A stretch of DNA of 64,000 nucleotides, from positions 1 to 64,000 of the forward strand of contig NZ_JAGSOH010000011.1 of NCBI RefSeq assembly GCF_018139625.1, in the 5' to 3' direction. This document shows, in pieces, positions 1 through 8,121 of the stretch. The DNA is from Actinospica acidithermotolerans (GTDB lineage: Bacteria > Actinomycetota > Actinomycetes > Streptomycetales > Catenulisporaceae). The notes under the pieces are model-generated. The model was not told the origin of the DNA and ran no database searches. It saw nothing but the letters and a program-made list of their open reading frames with translations. The position numbers were made by a program, and so were the translations under genes. Position 1 is the first letter of the stretch; every line of letters starts with the position of its first letter.

Positions 1-54
1 CAGGAACGGCTCGATCAACGCCCACTCGGCATCGGTCACATCGAAACGCGCCAC
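1..54 (-). CDS. IS5-type transposase, first 18 codons, cut by window edge
   Basis: Reading leftward from a GTG at 54, the peptide VARFDVTDAEWALIEPFL is the typical opening of actinobacterial IS4/IS5-superfamily (DUF4096-containing) transposases. The rest lies outside the window. Family membership rests on the DxEWxLIEPFLP-type opening, which I recognise. Whether the element beyond the edge is intact cannot be seen. Confidence 0.7.
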   Translation of the reverse strand, partial: MARFDVTDAEWALIEPFL

Positions 55-102
55 ACCCGAGTTCTACCAGCCACGACCACTCGCCCAGCAAACCGCATCA
101 AA

Positions 103-240
103 GATCTGAACTACGAACAGTCCCTAGCCGCCAGCGGTTCGTCGCCGACGCCAGACGCGGTTGATCGATTGATCGAAATGCTGGCCGCCGCACTGACCGC
201 TCCGATGCCCGCGGAGACCGCCGGCCGCCTCGCCCCCTAG
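103..240 (+). pseudogene. C-terminal remnant of an unidentified protein
   Basis: An open frame runs to a TAG at 238-240 and ends in an amphipathic stretch (VDRLIEMLAAALTAP) resembling the last helix of TetR-family regulators. There is no start codon or ribosome binding site, and the frame begins next to the transposase end at 1-54. I infer a 3' gene tail truncated by the insertion. The identity is a guess; it could be chance coding in GC-rich DNA. Confidence 0.25.
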
Positions 241-261
241 CCCCGGGCCCAGATTGCCAAG

Positions 262-299
262 CGGAACAGAGTTCCATATCATGGCGGAACTCTGTTCCG
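262..299. promoter_or_regulatory. Tandem TetR-type operator, site A
   Basis: Two copies of a 15-bp palindrome lie at 262-276 (CGGAACAGAGTTCCA) and 285-299 (CGGAACTCTGTTCCG). They fit CGGAAC-N3-GTTCCG and are about 23 bp apart centre to centre, just upstream of the aldo/keto reductase start at 332. The same pair recurs at 1465-1504 and 2172-2210 around the TetR gene at 1542, so I infer this is its operator. Confidence 0.7.
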
Positions 300-331
300 T
301 TTATTTCGTCCGCCATGGAGGAACCACGGTC

Positions 332-943
332 ATGCAGTACCGCACACTGGGCACCACCGGCATCCAGGTCAGCTCCCTCGCGCTCGGCGCGATGAACTTC
401 GGCTCGATCGGACGCACGACCCAAGACGAGGTCACCGCGATATTCGACGCCGCCCTCGAAGCCGGAATCAACCTCATCGACACCGCGGACGTCTACAGCG
501 GCGGCGAGTCGGAGGAGATGGTCGGCAAGGCCGTCGCCGGCCGCCGCGACCAGGTGGTGCTGGCCACGAAGGCGGGCCCGCCGATGGGTGACGGGCTCGG
601 CCGCCAGGGCAGTTCGCGACGCTGGCTGGTCACTGCGCTGGACGAGAGCCTGCGCCGACTCGGCGTCGATCACATCGACCTCTACCAGATCCACCGCTGG
701 GACCCGCGCACCGGCGACGAGGAGACCCTCTCCCCGCTGACCGACCTGCAGCGCGCCGGCAAGATCGGTTCCTTCGGAACCATGGAGCACCTGCACTCGC
801 AGGTTGCCGCCGCCGACACCGTGCTCTCCACCGACGTGCTGGACGCTATCGACGCGATCGTCACCCCGGGAACCGACCTCGCGCCGGCCGAGAAGAACTA
901 CACCCCGCCCGCCGTGACCGACCCGTCGCTGCGCCGCCGCTGA
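332..943 (+). pseudogene. Aldo/keto reductase with large in-frame internal deletion
   Basis: The ATG at 332 follows GGAGG at 317-321. The N-terminal part is a clear NADPH-dependent aldo/keto reductase: MQYRTLGTTGIQVS opening, TADVY (Asp/Tyr), ATK (Lys) and YQIHR (His) catalytic residues. At about residue 150 the sequence jumps from GKIGSFGT straight to MEHLHSQVAAADTVLS, which normally lies near the C-terminus. About 120 residues of the barrel, including the usual NADP-binding strands, are missing without loss of frame. The protein is 203 residues against roughly 320-330 for the family. It is probably non-functional, although its operator, start and stop are intact. The gene converges on the DUF2255 pseudogene through a strong terminator. 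Confidence 0.8.
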
Positions 944-958
944 ACCACCCGGCGAAAG

Positions 959-990
959 GGCGGGCTCGGGGCCGCTGCCCCGAGCCCGCC
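959..990. terminator. Bidirectional terminator hairpin
   Basis: A perfect 14-bp stem (GGCGGGCTCGGGGC at 959-972 pairing with 977-990) with a CGCT tetraloop lies between two convergent genes, 15 bp after the aldo/keto reductase stop and 26 bp from the DUF2255 stop. It has no long T tract, as is common in actinomycetes. Confidence 0.8.
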
Positions 991-1015
991 GTAGCACGCG
1001 TGCGGTGACGCGGGA

Positions 1016-1398
1016 TCAGGCGAGGTCGGCGACGGGACGCACCCGCGCGATCTGATGACGCGATCGCTCGAGCAGGTCCGCGGAAAGATACGGATCACCC
1101 GCGTACTTCGCGCGATACGCCTCGTCGACCTGATCCTTGAGGGCCTCGTCGACGACCAGATCGAAGGCGACCGTCCCGCTGTACTGCTGCGTGCGGACCA
1201 GGCCGCCGCCTTCGCGAACGGCGCGGCGAACCAGCGCGACCCCGAGGTGGCCGACCGGACGAACACGTCGTCGCCCACGACGACCGACCATACCCAGATC
1301 GATGTTCCCGGGGTCACCCCGTCCTCCCGGTACGGCGCAACGTGGAAGTCGTCGGTCGCGGCGATGCTGGCGAGGGCTTCCGGTGTCCAGGTGGACAA
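1016..1398 (-). pseudogene. DUF2255 family protein, frameshifted
   Basis: Starting at the ATG at 1398 the frame reads MSTWTPEALASIAATDDFHV and continues to GDDVFVRSATSGSRWF, typical of DUF2255 (small nitroreductase/F420-like fold proteins of unknown role). Past about 1230 the family pattern moves to another frame (RRAVREGGGLVRTQQY, then VDEAYRAKYAGDPY), ending at a stop at 1016. One base is missing near 1225-1235. The combined product would be about 127 residues, normal for the family. It may be a recent mutation or a sequencing error. Its promoter region shares operator site B with the divergent TetR gene. Confidence 0.75.
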
Positions 1399-1464
1399 GG
1401 TAGTTACTCCTATTCCCGAGGCTACAGTCGGCGTCGGCTCCGCGCTCTGGCATCATGGAGCAAG

Positions 1465-1504
1465 CGGAACCTCGCTCCGATAACAATACGGAACGAAGTT
1501 CCGG
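1465..1504. promoter_or_regulatory. Tandem TetR-type operator, site B (divergent promoter)
   Basis: Two 15-mers, CGGAACCTCGCTCCG at 1465-1479 and CGGAACGAAGTTCCG at 1490-1504, match the CGGAAC-N3-GTTCCG motif of sites A and C with a 25-bp centre spacing. They lie between the DUF2255 gene (minus) and the TetR gene (plus), so autoregulation and control of the neighbour are likely. The first copy has one mismatch in its right arm. Confidence 0.7.
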
Positions 1505-1541
1505 ATAGCAATCGGTGCAAGGGAAGGACGGTGCGGGCGCG

Positions 1542-2129
1542 GTGAGCGACGGCAGCGCGGACACGGCGCGAGCGGCGGGACCGCGGCGGGCGGACGCCCG
1601 GCGCAACCAGGAGACCCTGCTCGACGCGGCGGCCGCGGTCTTCGTCAAGGCGGGCGTGGATGCGCCGGTGCGGGACATCGCGGCCAGGGCGGGCGTCGGG
1701 ACCGGCACGATCTACCGCCACTTCCCCACCCGGGCGGACCTGATCATCGCCGTCTACCGGCACCAGATCGAAGCGCTCGCGGAGGCCGAGCCGAGCCTGC
1801 TGGCCAGCAGCCCGACGCCGTACGCCGCGCTCGCCCGCTGGATCAACCAGTTCGTCGACTTCCTAGTCACCAAGCACGGACTCGCCGCAGCCCTCCGATC
1901 GGACGAGGCCGGCTTCGAAGCGCTGCACGCCCACTTCCTCGACCGCCTGCTACCCGTGTGCACCCGCCTGATCGGCGAGGCCGCCGCCGGGGAGATACGG
2001 CCCGACCTCGAGGCCTACGAGCTCATGCGCGGCGTCGGAAACCTCTGCATCGGCGCCGAGAGCGACCCGCGCTACGACGCCCGCCGCCTCGTCGACTTCC
2101 TCGTCGCCGGACTGCGCCGACCGAGCTGA
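1542..2129 (+). CDS. TetR/AcrR family transcriptional regulator
   Basis: A 195-residue regulator. The N-terminal helix-turn-helix is visible (ARRNQETLLDAAAAVF, then ARAGVGTGTIYRHFPTRADL), followed by a ligand-binding helical domain rich in Ala/Leu. I chose the GTG at 1542 (VSDGSADTAR), downstream of AAGGGAAGG at 1519-1527; the in-frame GTG at 1515 would sit upstream of that purine run. It lies between operator sites B and C and probably represses itself, the DUF2255 gene, the aldo/keto reductase and the alpha/beta hydrolase. The domain resembles SbtR-like regulators of small-molecule detoxification. The ligand is unknown. Confidence 0.88.
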   Translation: MSDGSADTARAAGPRRADARRNQETLLDAAAAVFVKAGVDAPVRDIAARAGVGTGTIYRHFPTRADLIIAVYRHQIEALAEAEPSLLASSPTPYAALARWINQFVDFLVTKHGLAAALRSDEAGFEALHAHFLDRLLPVCTRLIGEAAAGEIRPDLEAYELMRGVGNLCIGAESDPRYDARRLVDFLVAGLRRPS

Positions 2130-2171
2130 ACGCGGCGCGGCTCAACGGTTGCGGGTTCCGGGGTTGAAAAA

Positions 2172-2210
2172 CGGGACATCGTTCCGTATCGTTGTCGGAA
2201 CAGCGTTCCG
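2172..2210. promoter_or_regulatory. Tandem TetR-type operator, site C
   Basis: CGGGACATCGTTCCG (2172-2186) and CGGAACAGCGTTCCG (2196-2210) form the third pair of CGGAAC-N3-GTTCCG palindromes, 24 bp centre to centre, 75 bp upstream of the alpha/beta hydrolase start. The spacing matches sites A and B, suggesting two dimers on one face of the helix. Confidence 0.7.
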
Positions 2211-2284
2211 TTTACTCTTCGGCGATGAACGACGCCGATCCCGCCATCCCGGGGAACGCAAGGAATCTGAAAGAAGGCACTTCC

Positions 2285-3214
2285 ATGTCCGCTTCCAACA
2301 CCGCGAACGCGAGTGCGACCACGACGGTCATATCCGCGAAGCCGGTCATCCTGCCGGCTCCGGGACGCGGCGAGGACCTCCAGGTCCGCGTCTCCGCACC
2401 CGCGACCGGCGGCGACCTGCCCGTGCTGGTCTTCTCCCACGGGTTCGGCTGGTCGATGAACGGCTACGCCCCGCTGGCCGACTACTGGGCGGCCAACGGC
2501 TTCGTCGTCGTGCAGCCGACCCACCTCGACTCCAGGTCGATCGGCATGCCGCACGAGGATCCCCGCTTCCCGCGGATCTGGCGCATCCGGGTGGAGGACC
2601 TGGTCCGCGTGCTCGACGGCCTCGACACGGTGGAGTCCTCCGTTCCAGGACTCGCGGGGCGCGTGGACCGCAGCCGCATCGCCGTGGCCGGCCACTCCTG
2701 GGGAGCCCAGACGGCGAGCACCCTGCTCGGTGCGCGCGTGGTCGACGCGGACGGCGTACCCGGCGAGGACATGACCGACCCGCGCGTCACGGCCGGGGTG
2801 CTGCTCGCCCTGACCGGCCTGGGTGACAGCCTGACCCCGTTCGCCATCGAGCACCTGCCGTTCATGCGGCCGTCGTTCGACGGGATGAACGCCCCGGCAC
2901 TCATCGTCGCCGGGGACCACGACCAGTCGCAGCTCTCCACCCGCGGCCCGGACTGGTTCACCGACCCCTACACGTACAGCCCCGGCCCGAAGAGCCTGCT
3001 CACGCTATACGGGGCGGAGCACTCGCTCGGCGGCATCCCCGGCTACGAGGTCGCCGAGACGACGGATGAGAGCCCGGCGCGCGTGGCCCTGCTCCAACGA
3101 CTGAGCACCGCGTTCCTGCGCAGCGCCCTCTCGCCCGAGGACACGAGTTGGAAGGCGGCGGCCGCCGCGCTGGATGAGGACGCCGATCCGCTCGGCAAGG
3201 TGCAGAGCAAGTAG
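2285..3214 (+). CDS. Alpha/beta hydrolase, chlorophyllase/PAF-acetylhydrolase-like
   Basis: A 309-residue cytoplasmic serine hydrolase. The nucleophile elbow AGHSWGAQ lies near residue 138, the likely acid Asp in AGDHDQS near 210 and the His in GAEHSLGG near 245. The oxyanion motif FSHGFGWSM lies before them. This is the chlorophyllase/dienelactone-hydrolase-like group; the substrate is unknown. The ATG at 2285 follows AAGAAGG at 2271-2277; the in-frame ATG at 2225 lacks a ribosome binding site. Operator site C lies upstream, so it is probably induced when the TetR protein at 1542 binds its ligand. The luciferase-like gene follows after a hairpin. Confidence 0.85.
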   Translation: MSASNTANASATTTVISAKPVILPAPGRGEDLQVRVSAPATGGDLPVLVFSHGFGWSMNGYAPLADYWAANGFVVVQPTHLDSRSIGMPHEDPRFPRIWRIRVEDLVRVLDGLDTVESSVPGLAGRVDRSRIAVAGHSWGAQTASTLLGARVVDADGVPGEDMTDPRVTAGVLLALTGLGDSLTPFAIEHLPFMRPSFDGMNAPALIVAGDHDQSQLSTRGPDWFTDPYTYSPGPKSLLTLYGAEHSLGGIPGYEVAETTDESPARVALLQRLSTAFLRSALSPEDTSWKAAAAALDEDADPLGKVQSK

Positions 3215-3243
3215 GCGGCAGCTGATATTCGTCTCCGGACAGA

Positions 3244-3283
3244 CGGTGCCGGCAGGCGGTAGGAAACGCCCCTGCCGGCACCG
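3244..3283 (+). terminator. Strong hairpin between hydrolase and oxidoreductase genes
   Basis: CGGTGCCGGCAGG at 3244-3256 pairs perfectly with 3271-3283 (13 bp, 14-nt loop). It begins 30 bp after the hydrolase stop and ends 27 bp before the next start, so it could terminate or attenuate transcription into the next gene. Confidence 0.6.
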
Positions 3284-3309
3284 CCGATCGTGAAAGGTCG
3301 CAACGCCCC

Positions 3310-4191
3310 ATGACGCAACAGCCCACTGCGCGCTTCGGCATCATGACCGCGCCCTCGCAGGTCGAGTACCGCGACATCCTCCGGGTCTGGCACGAGGCCG
3401 ACCAGATCCCCGAGATCGAGCACGCCTGGCTGTTCGACCACCTCATGCCGATCGGCGGCGACCCGAACGGTCCGGCCTACGAGGGCTGGACGCTGCTCTC
3501 CGCCCTCGCCGCGCACACCCGGCGGCTGCGCCTCGGCGTGATGGTGACCAGCAACCGGTTCCGGCCGCCCGCGCTGCTGGCCAAGATCGCCACGACCGTG
3601 GACATCGTCTCCGGTGGCCGCCTCGACTTCGGCATCGGCGTCGGCTCACGACCCGGCCATCCGCTGGCTCGCCGCGAATACGAGGCACACGGGCTGCCCT
3701 TCGAAGACTCCGGCGATGCGGTGCAGAGCCTCGCCGAAGCCTGCGCGCTGATCCGGCGGCTGTGGACCGAGCCGGCGCCGTTCGACTTCGCCGGCGCGCA
3801 CCATCGCCTCACCGGCGCGTTCGGCAACCCCAAGCCGATCCAGCGGCCCCACCCGCCGATCCTGATCGGCGGTCGCTCGTCCGCCACGCTGCGGGTGGTC
3901 GCCGAGCACGCCGATATATGGAACATGCCGGGCGGCGAGATCGAAGACGCCATCGAGCGCAGTGCGCGGCTGGACCGCTACTGCACCGAGATCGGACGCG
4001 ATCCCTCCGCCATCACCCGCTCGATCGTGCTGCCGGTCTTCTACGGTCGTCCAGACGCAACCAGGGACATGGTTGCCCAGGCGACCGAAGCAGGCTTCCG
4101 GCACATCGTCCTCGGGCTTCCGTCGCCCTATCCCGATGGCGTCGCACGTTTCGTCGCCGATGAGATCATCGCCGCCTCGCTCGATTCTTGA
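3310..4191 (+). CDS. LLM class flavin/F420-dependent oxidoreductase
   Basis: A 293-residue bacterial-luciferase-fold oxidoreductase. Visible family features are the opening RFGIMTAPSQVEYRDILRVW, the WTLLSALAAHTRRLRLGVMV strand, the VDIVSGGRLDFGIGVG motif that contacts the cofactor, and PHPPILIGGRS. Actinobacterial members usually use F420 or FMN to reduce or oxygenate small molecules; which applies here cannot be read from sequence. The ATG at 3310 follows GAAAGG. It lies downstream of the hydrolase and may be co-induced with it, subject to the hairpin at 3244-3283. Confidence 0.85.
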   Translation: MTQQPTARFGIMTAPSQVEYRDILRVWHEADQIPEIEHAWLFDHLMPIGGDPNGPAYEGWTLLSALAAHTRRLRLGVMVTSNRFRPPALLAKIATTVDIVSGGRLDFGIGVGSRPGHPLARREYEAHGLPFEDSGDAVQSLAEACALIRRLWTEPAPFDFAGAHHRLTGAFGNPKPIQRPHPPILIGGRSSATLRVVAEHADIWNMPGGEIEDAIERSARLDRYCTEIGRDPSAITRSIVLPVFYGRPDATRDMVAQATEAGFRHIVLGLPSPYPDGVARFVADEIIAASLDS

Positions 4192-4263
4192 GCTATCCGG
4201 CCGCGGCGCTCGGGTGCGCCTCTACGGTCGAAGGCTCATGTGACGCGTGAATCGCGGTACGCC

Positions 4264-4296
4264 GACGGCCCGCACGCTCAATGCGCGCGGGTCGTC
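4264..4296. terminator. Hairpin between convergent genes
   Basis: GACGGCCCGCACGC (4264-4277) pairs with 4283-4296 across a TCAAT loop, with one G-U pair and one mismatch. It lies between the luciferase-like gene (plus) and the amidohydrolase gene (minus), so a bidirectional terminator is plausible. Confidence 0.5.
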
Positions 4297-4316
4297 TGCA
4301 TGTCGACCTGTCTACC

Positions 4317-5306
4317 TCAGGAGGCGGGAGACTTGACCTTGCCGGTCAGCTTCTCCCAGTTTCCGTAGGCGATCTTGCGCCGATCGTCATCACTGAGGAG
4401 TGGCGTCTTCTCCAGGAACGCGCGTGAGGCGCCGCCGCCGATGGTCGGGATGTACGGGTAGTCGGTGGAGAACATGATTCGGTCGATGCCGACGAGGTCG
4501 ATCGTCCACTCGAGGTACCGCTGCGAGTACATGCCGCTCGACGTGTAGGACACGTTCTGGCGCAGGTAATCCATCAGCGGTCGGTCTAGAGAGGGGCGCA
4601 TCGATCGGTCGAGCAGAGCGATGCGTTCGGCGTAGAAGAGTACGAGCTCGCCCCAGTGGCCGACGACGACCTGGAGGTCGGGGTGGCGGTCGAAGACGCG
4701 GCCGTAGATCAGGCGCAGCAGTTGGATGCCGGTCTCGTAGTGCCAGCCGATGGCTCCCGAGGAGAACATGAAGTCGGCGTCCTGGTCTCCGAGGCCGGAG
4801 TAGTAGGCGTCCTTGACGGCGCGAGGCGGTTCGGAGGGATGAATGTAGATGGGCGTGCCGAGCTCCGCGGCCGTGGCCCACAGATCGTCGAAGGCGGGGT
4901 GGTCGACGTTGCGCTCGCCGACTCGGCCGAACATGAAGCCGGCGCGGAAGCCCAGCTGTTCGACGCCGCGACGCAGCTCCGCGGCGGCCCGGGCCGGGTC
5001 GGGAGTGGGCAGGTTGACGAAGCCTTCGAAGCGGTCGGGGTGAGCGGCTACGGCTTCGGCGATGCGGTCGTTGGCGTCGACGGCTAGGGCTACGGCCTCG
5101 GCGGCGGGCAGCGTCTCGAGTCCGGGTGCCGACAAAGACAGCACCTGGACATCGACGCCCGCGTCGTCCATGTCGGCCAGACGGAGCTCGGACAGATCCG
5201 CGAGCTTGTCGCGCAGCGGTCCCCCGCCGAATCGCAGGGAACGCGCAGTCCACGCGTTGACCAGCGGCGGCGTGGATACGTGCTCTTCAAGGCAGATGAT
5301 CTTCAT
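4317..5306 (-). CDS. Amidohydrolase family protein (ACMSD/resorcylate decarboxylase-like)
   Basis: A 329-residue TIM-barrel metal-dependent hydrolase or decarboxylase of the amidohydrolase-2 family. Metal-site motifs are visible: EEH near residue 8, IYIHPSEPP near 165, VVGHWGE near 215 and FSTDYPY near 280. Relatives decarboxylate gamma-resorcylate or aminocarboxymuconate semialdehyde, or hydrolyse lactones; the substrate here is not evident. The ATG at 5306 has no strong ribosome binding site because a transposase fragment ends about 13 bp upstream (5319), so the native promoter may have been lost. The coding frame itself looks intact. Confidence 0.85.
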   Translation of the reverse strand: MKIICLEEHVSTPPLVNAWTARSLRFGGGPLRDKLADLSELRLADMDDAGVDVQVLSLSAPGLETLPAAEAVALAVDANDRIAEAVAAHPDRFEGFVNLPTPDPARAAAELRRGVEQLGFRAGFMFGRVGERNVDHPAFDDLWATAAELGTPIYIHPSEPPRAVKDAYYSGLGDQDADFMFSSGAIGWHYETGIQLLRLIYGRVFDRHPDLQVVVGHWGELVLFYAERIALLDRSMRPSLDRPLMDYLRQNVSYTSSGMYSQRYLEWTIDLVGIDRIMFSTDYPYIPTIGGGASRAFLEKTPLLSDDDRRKIAYGNWEKLTGKVKSPAS

Positions 5307-5318
5307 GAATTAGAAGCT

Positions 5319-5675
5319 CTAACACAGACGGATCACGTGTCGTAGTGCGATGACGCATACACCGAGGTTGAGGAAGGCCTCGTGGATGTCGGCGCGGCGT
5401 TCGTAGCGGATTCGGAGACGGCGCATGCCGTGAAGCCAGGCGAAGGTGCGCTCGACGACGTAGCGGACCTTGCCCAGTCCCGAGCCGTGCGGCGCACCGC
5501 GCTTCGCGATCTTCGGCTGGATGCCGCGGCGGCGCATCCTGCGGCGGAAGACCGGGAATTCGTAGGCCCGGTCGGCGTACACGGTCTTCGGCTTGCTGCG
5601 GGGGCGCCCGCGGCCACGTCCGCGCACCCGGGGTATCGCGTCGAGCAGAGCGAACAGTTGCGTGCTGTCGTGGCG
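5319..5675 (-). pseudogene. IS5-type transposase C-terminal fragment (copy 1)
   Basis: About 118 codons, from RHDSTQLFALLDAIPRV to the stop after LRHVIRLC, with YADRAYEFPVFRRRM and the VVERTFAWLHGMRRL segment carrying the catalytic Glu. The N-terminal half is absent. The upstream junction at about 5675 runs directly into the broken amidohydrolase, so this IS piece truncates that gene. It is nearly identical in protein sequence to the fragment at 8766-9281, which lies in the opposite orientation. Confidence 0.85.
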
Positions 5676-6855
5676 GGGGTGTCGGAGATCGTGCTGGCCG
5701 GGTCTCCGTGGACGAGCAGGAGGTCGGCGCGTGCTCCGGGGCGGATGACGCCGCGGTCGTGGAGGCCGAAGTAACTCGCGGGCACGGACGTCGCGGCGCG
5801 CAGGGCTTCGACCGGAGTGAGGCCCGCGCGGACGAGGAACTGCAGTTCGTGGTGCAGGCTGGCTCCTTGGGCGAGGCCGCCGTGGTGCTCGTCGGGTCCG
5901 GCGGCGTCGGTGCCCGCGAGGATGGGCACTCCGGCACGGTGAAGCGCGGCGACGGTCTGCAGTGAGAACTCGAAGTCGCCCTCAGGCCATGTGTTGAACG
6001 AGCCGTTCAGTGCTCGGAGCCAGGCTTCGTCCAGGCGGAGGGAGACGCGCGGGTCGGCCGCCAGGTCCTCGCCGGTCGTTCCGGTGATCGAGCGGTTGAG
6101 GACCAGGCAGGGGATGACGAAGACCTCTGCCTCGGCGATGGCGTTCACGATCTCGTCGGTCGGCGGCCGGTCGAGAAAGATGTGGGTGAAGCCGTCGGCG
6201 TCGGTCCGCAGCATCCGCATGGTGGCGTCGTACGTCAGGGCGTGGGCGACCACGAGCTTGTCGTGCGCGTGCGCCTCACGGACCGCGGCCGTGAACACCT
6301 CCTCACTCAGCTCGGGAAGGCCGGGCGCGGCAAGCACGCTGCCCTCCTCGGCGAGCAGCTTGATGAAGTCGGCACCTGCGTAGACCTGACCGGCGATGAA
6401 TCCCGGCAGGTCCTTGGGATCGGCCAGGCCGGGGATCGGCGCCGCCTCAGGACGGCAGGCACCTCGGGCTCGAACAGCTCCTCCCGGCTGACGAACAGTT
6501 CGTTCGGATGGCCGCACACGGCCGTCAACGGGAGACCGGCCGAGAGGATATCGGCCAAATCGTCGTCCGCAGCGATCCGCGCCCGGTCCTCCGGGCTACG
6601 CGGCGGCCCGCCCATCTCGAACACCGTGGTGACGCCGAACGACAACGCCTGGCGCAGCCCATCGTCGGTCGGATGCACGTGCGCGTCGATGAGACCGGGC
6701 AGCAGCATCCCACCGCAACCGTCGATGAGCTCGACTCCCGCCGGCGCCCCGTGGCCGACGCTCACGATTGCACCGTCGGTGCACCTCACTGTATCCGCGT
6801 CGAGCACGGTCTCGCCGTCGAAGACGCGGACATTCGTGACCGCAAACGTACTCAT
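5676..6855 (-). pseudogene. Imidazolonepropionase-like amidohydrolase, frameshifted and truncated
   Basis: From the ATG at 6855 (preceded by GAGGGGG) the frame encodes an amidohydrolase-1 protein: MSTFAVTNVRVFDGETVL, then the metal-binding LIDAHVHP. Near 6450 the frame breaks; the sequence continues in another frame as AAPIPGLADPKDLPGF, with VVAHALTYDA and ILAGTDAAGPDEHHGG (His and Asp metal ligands), up to DLLLVHGDPASTISDTP. There the transposase fragment at 5675 replaces the C-terminus. Two independent lesions make this a pseudogene. It starts 3 bp after the FMN reductase stop, so the two formed an operon. Confidence 0.85.
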
Positions 6856-6858
6856 GGC

Positions 6859-7449
6859 TCAGACCCCCTCGGCTGCCGAGTGAATGGCGGCCCGGAGCGG
6901 TGCCAGCTCCTCGTTGAGGGCCTCCAGCTCGGCGAGCATCGTGCCCGCCGCCTGCTCGATCAGCTCGTTCGCGACGAAGCACGCGTCGTCGTCGAGCATG
7001 GAGGCGACGAACGGGACGTGCACAGCGGTCGGCACCGGGACCATCTGAAGAGCCGTCACCACCTGCTGGAGCTGCTGGACGGCTCTGGTCCCCGCCGCCA
7101 TGCCGCCACAGGACACGAATCCCAGCGGCTTGCGACGCCACTCGTGGAAGAGGTAGTCGAGCGCGTTCTTTAGCGGGGCCAGGTATCCGTAGTTGTACTC
7201 GGCGGTCACGATGACTATCGCGTCGGCGGCTTCGACGGTCGCGCTCCACGCAAGCGCGTGCTCCTTCGTGTACTGACGCATGAACGGCGCACCGGGCTCG
7301 TCGAACAGCGGCAGGTCGAGCTCGGCCAGATCGGCGATCTCGACCTCGAAGCGGCCGTCCGCGACCGCGCGTGCCGCGAACCATTGAGCCACCGGCAGTC
7401 CGACCCGGCCCGGCCCGGTACTGCCGATCACAATCAGGAGCTTGGACAT
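6859..7449 (-). CDS. NAD(P)H-dependent FMN reductase
   Basis: A 196-residue flavodoxin-fold reductase (NADPH_FMN_red family). The phosphate-binding loop is IGSTGPGRVG near residues 8-17, and EYNYGYLAPLKNALDYL near 88 contacts the isoalloxazine ring. It probably reduces FMN or quinones, or serves a flavin monooxygenase. The ATG at 7449 has only a weak GGGA upstream. It is the first gene of a former two-gene operon with the broken amidohydrolase. The distant HpaB-type enzyme at 42387-43811 needs reduced flavin, but nothing ties the two together. Confidence 0.88.
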   Translation of the reverse strand: MSKLLIVIGSTGPGRVGLPVAQWFAARAVADGRFEVEIADLAELDLPLFDEPGAPFMRQYTKEHALAWSATVEAADAIVIVTAEYNYGYLAPLKNALDYLFHEWRRKPLGFVSCGGMAAGTRAVQQLQQVVTALQMVPVPTAVHVPFVASMLDDDACFVANELIEQAAGTMLAELEALNEELAPLRAAIHSAAEGV

Positions 7450-7474
7450 TCACGAATCCCGTCAGAGTAGTCGG

Positions 7475-8011
7475 TTATATCAGCGGTCGGGCAAGACTGA
7501 GCGAGAACCACACGATCTTTCCGGGCTCCTCGCGCGGCGGGATCGCACCCGGCCTGCATCCCCATTCATGGGAGAGCTCTTCCACGAGGAACAGGCCGCG
7601 GCCGTCTTCGCTGTCCACGTCCACGTGCTTGACTGTGGGCAGTGTCAGGCTGCTGTCCCACACCTCGACGCGTAGCCGCGTCGCGGCGGCGGTGGCGCGC
7701 ACGACGATCGTGGAGACGCGCTCGCCGGGCAGCGGCACGGGCGGCCCGGTGACGCGGCCGGATGCGATCGCGGCGTTCGTGACCAGTTCCGAGACCAGAA
7801 GCAGCGCGATCTCGATGCTCTCCTCGTCCGCATCCCAGTGGTCCAGGACTCCTCCGAGCCAGCCGCGGGAGAGTCCGGTCACGCCGGGAATCGCGGCGAA
7901 ATCGGCCTGTGACGACAGACGGCGATCGATCGGGCGCGGCAGGCGCGAGGCAACCGGGCAACCGGTCGTCTTGTTCGCTCTGGTGACCAGTGCGATCGCC
8001 TTCTCGCTCAT
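7475..8011 (-). CDS. ATP-binding protein, RsbW-like HATPase
   Basis: A 178-residue GHKL-type ATPase like the many Streptomyces RsbW/SpoIIAB-related regulators. The N box is LLVSELVTNAAIAS and the G box DGRGLFLVEELSHEWG. Such proteins act as anti-sigma kinases or single-domain regulators of morphology and stress; no sigma or anti-sigma partner is adjacent. The ATG at 8011 (MSEKAIALV) was chosen for the family's usual N-terminus; an upstream in-frame ATG at 8083 would add 24 residues. Neither has a clear ribosome binding site. Confidence 0.75.
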   Translation of the reverse strand: MSEKAIALVTRANKTTGCPVASRLPRPIDRRLSSQADFAAIPGVTGLSRGWLGGVLDHWDADEESIEIALLLVSELVTNAAIASGRVTGPPVPLPGERVSTIVVRATAAATRLRVEVWDSSLTLPTVKHVDVDSEDGRGLFLVEELSHEWGCRPGAIPPREEPGKIVWFSLSLARPLI

Positions 8012-8121
8012 GAAATCGAGTCTGATCCTGCTTCGCGCGGGGGCCAACACCGTCTCGGTACTGCGGCGATACGCGAGCGGCATCGATCGACGGCCCGGCC
8101 CGACGGGTCTACAGTGGGGGC

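Noticed and set aside
6859-7449. FMN reductase as the missing flavin partner of the HpaB enzyme
   Set aside because: It is 35 kb away in an unrelated, partly broken operon with no shared regulatory motif.
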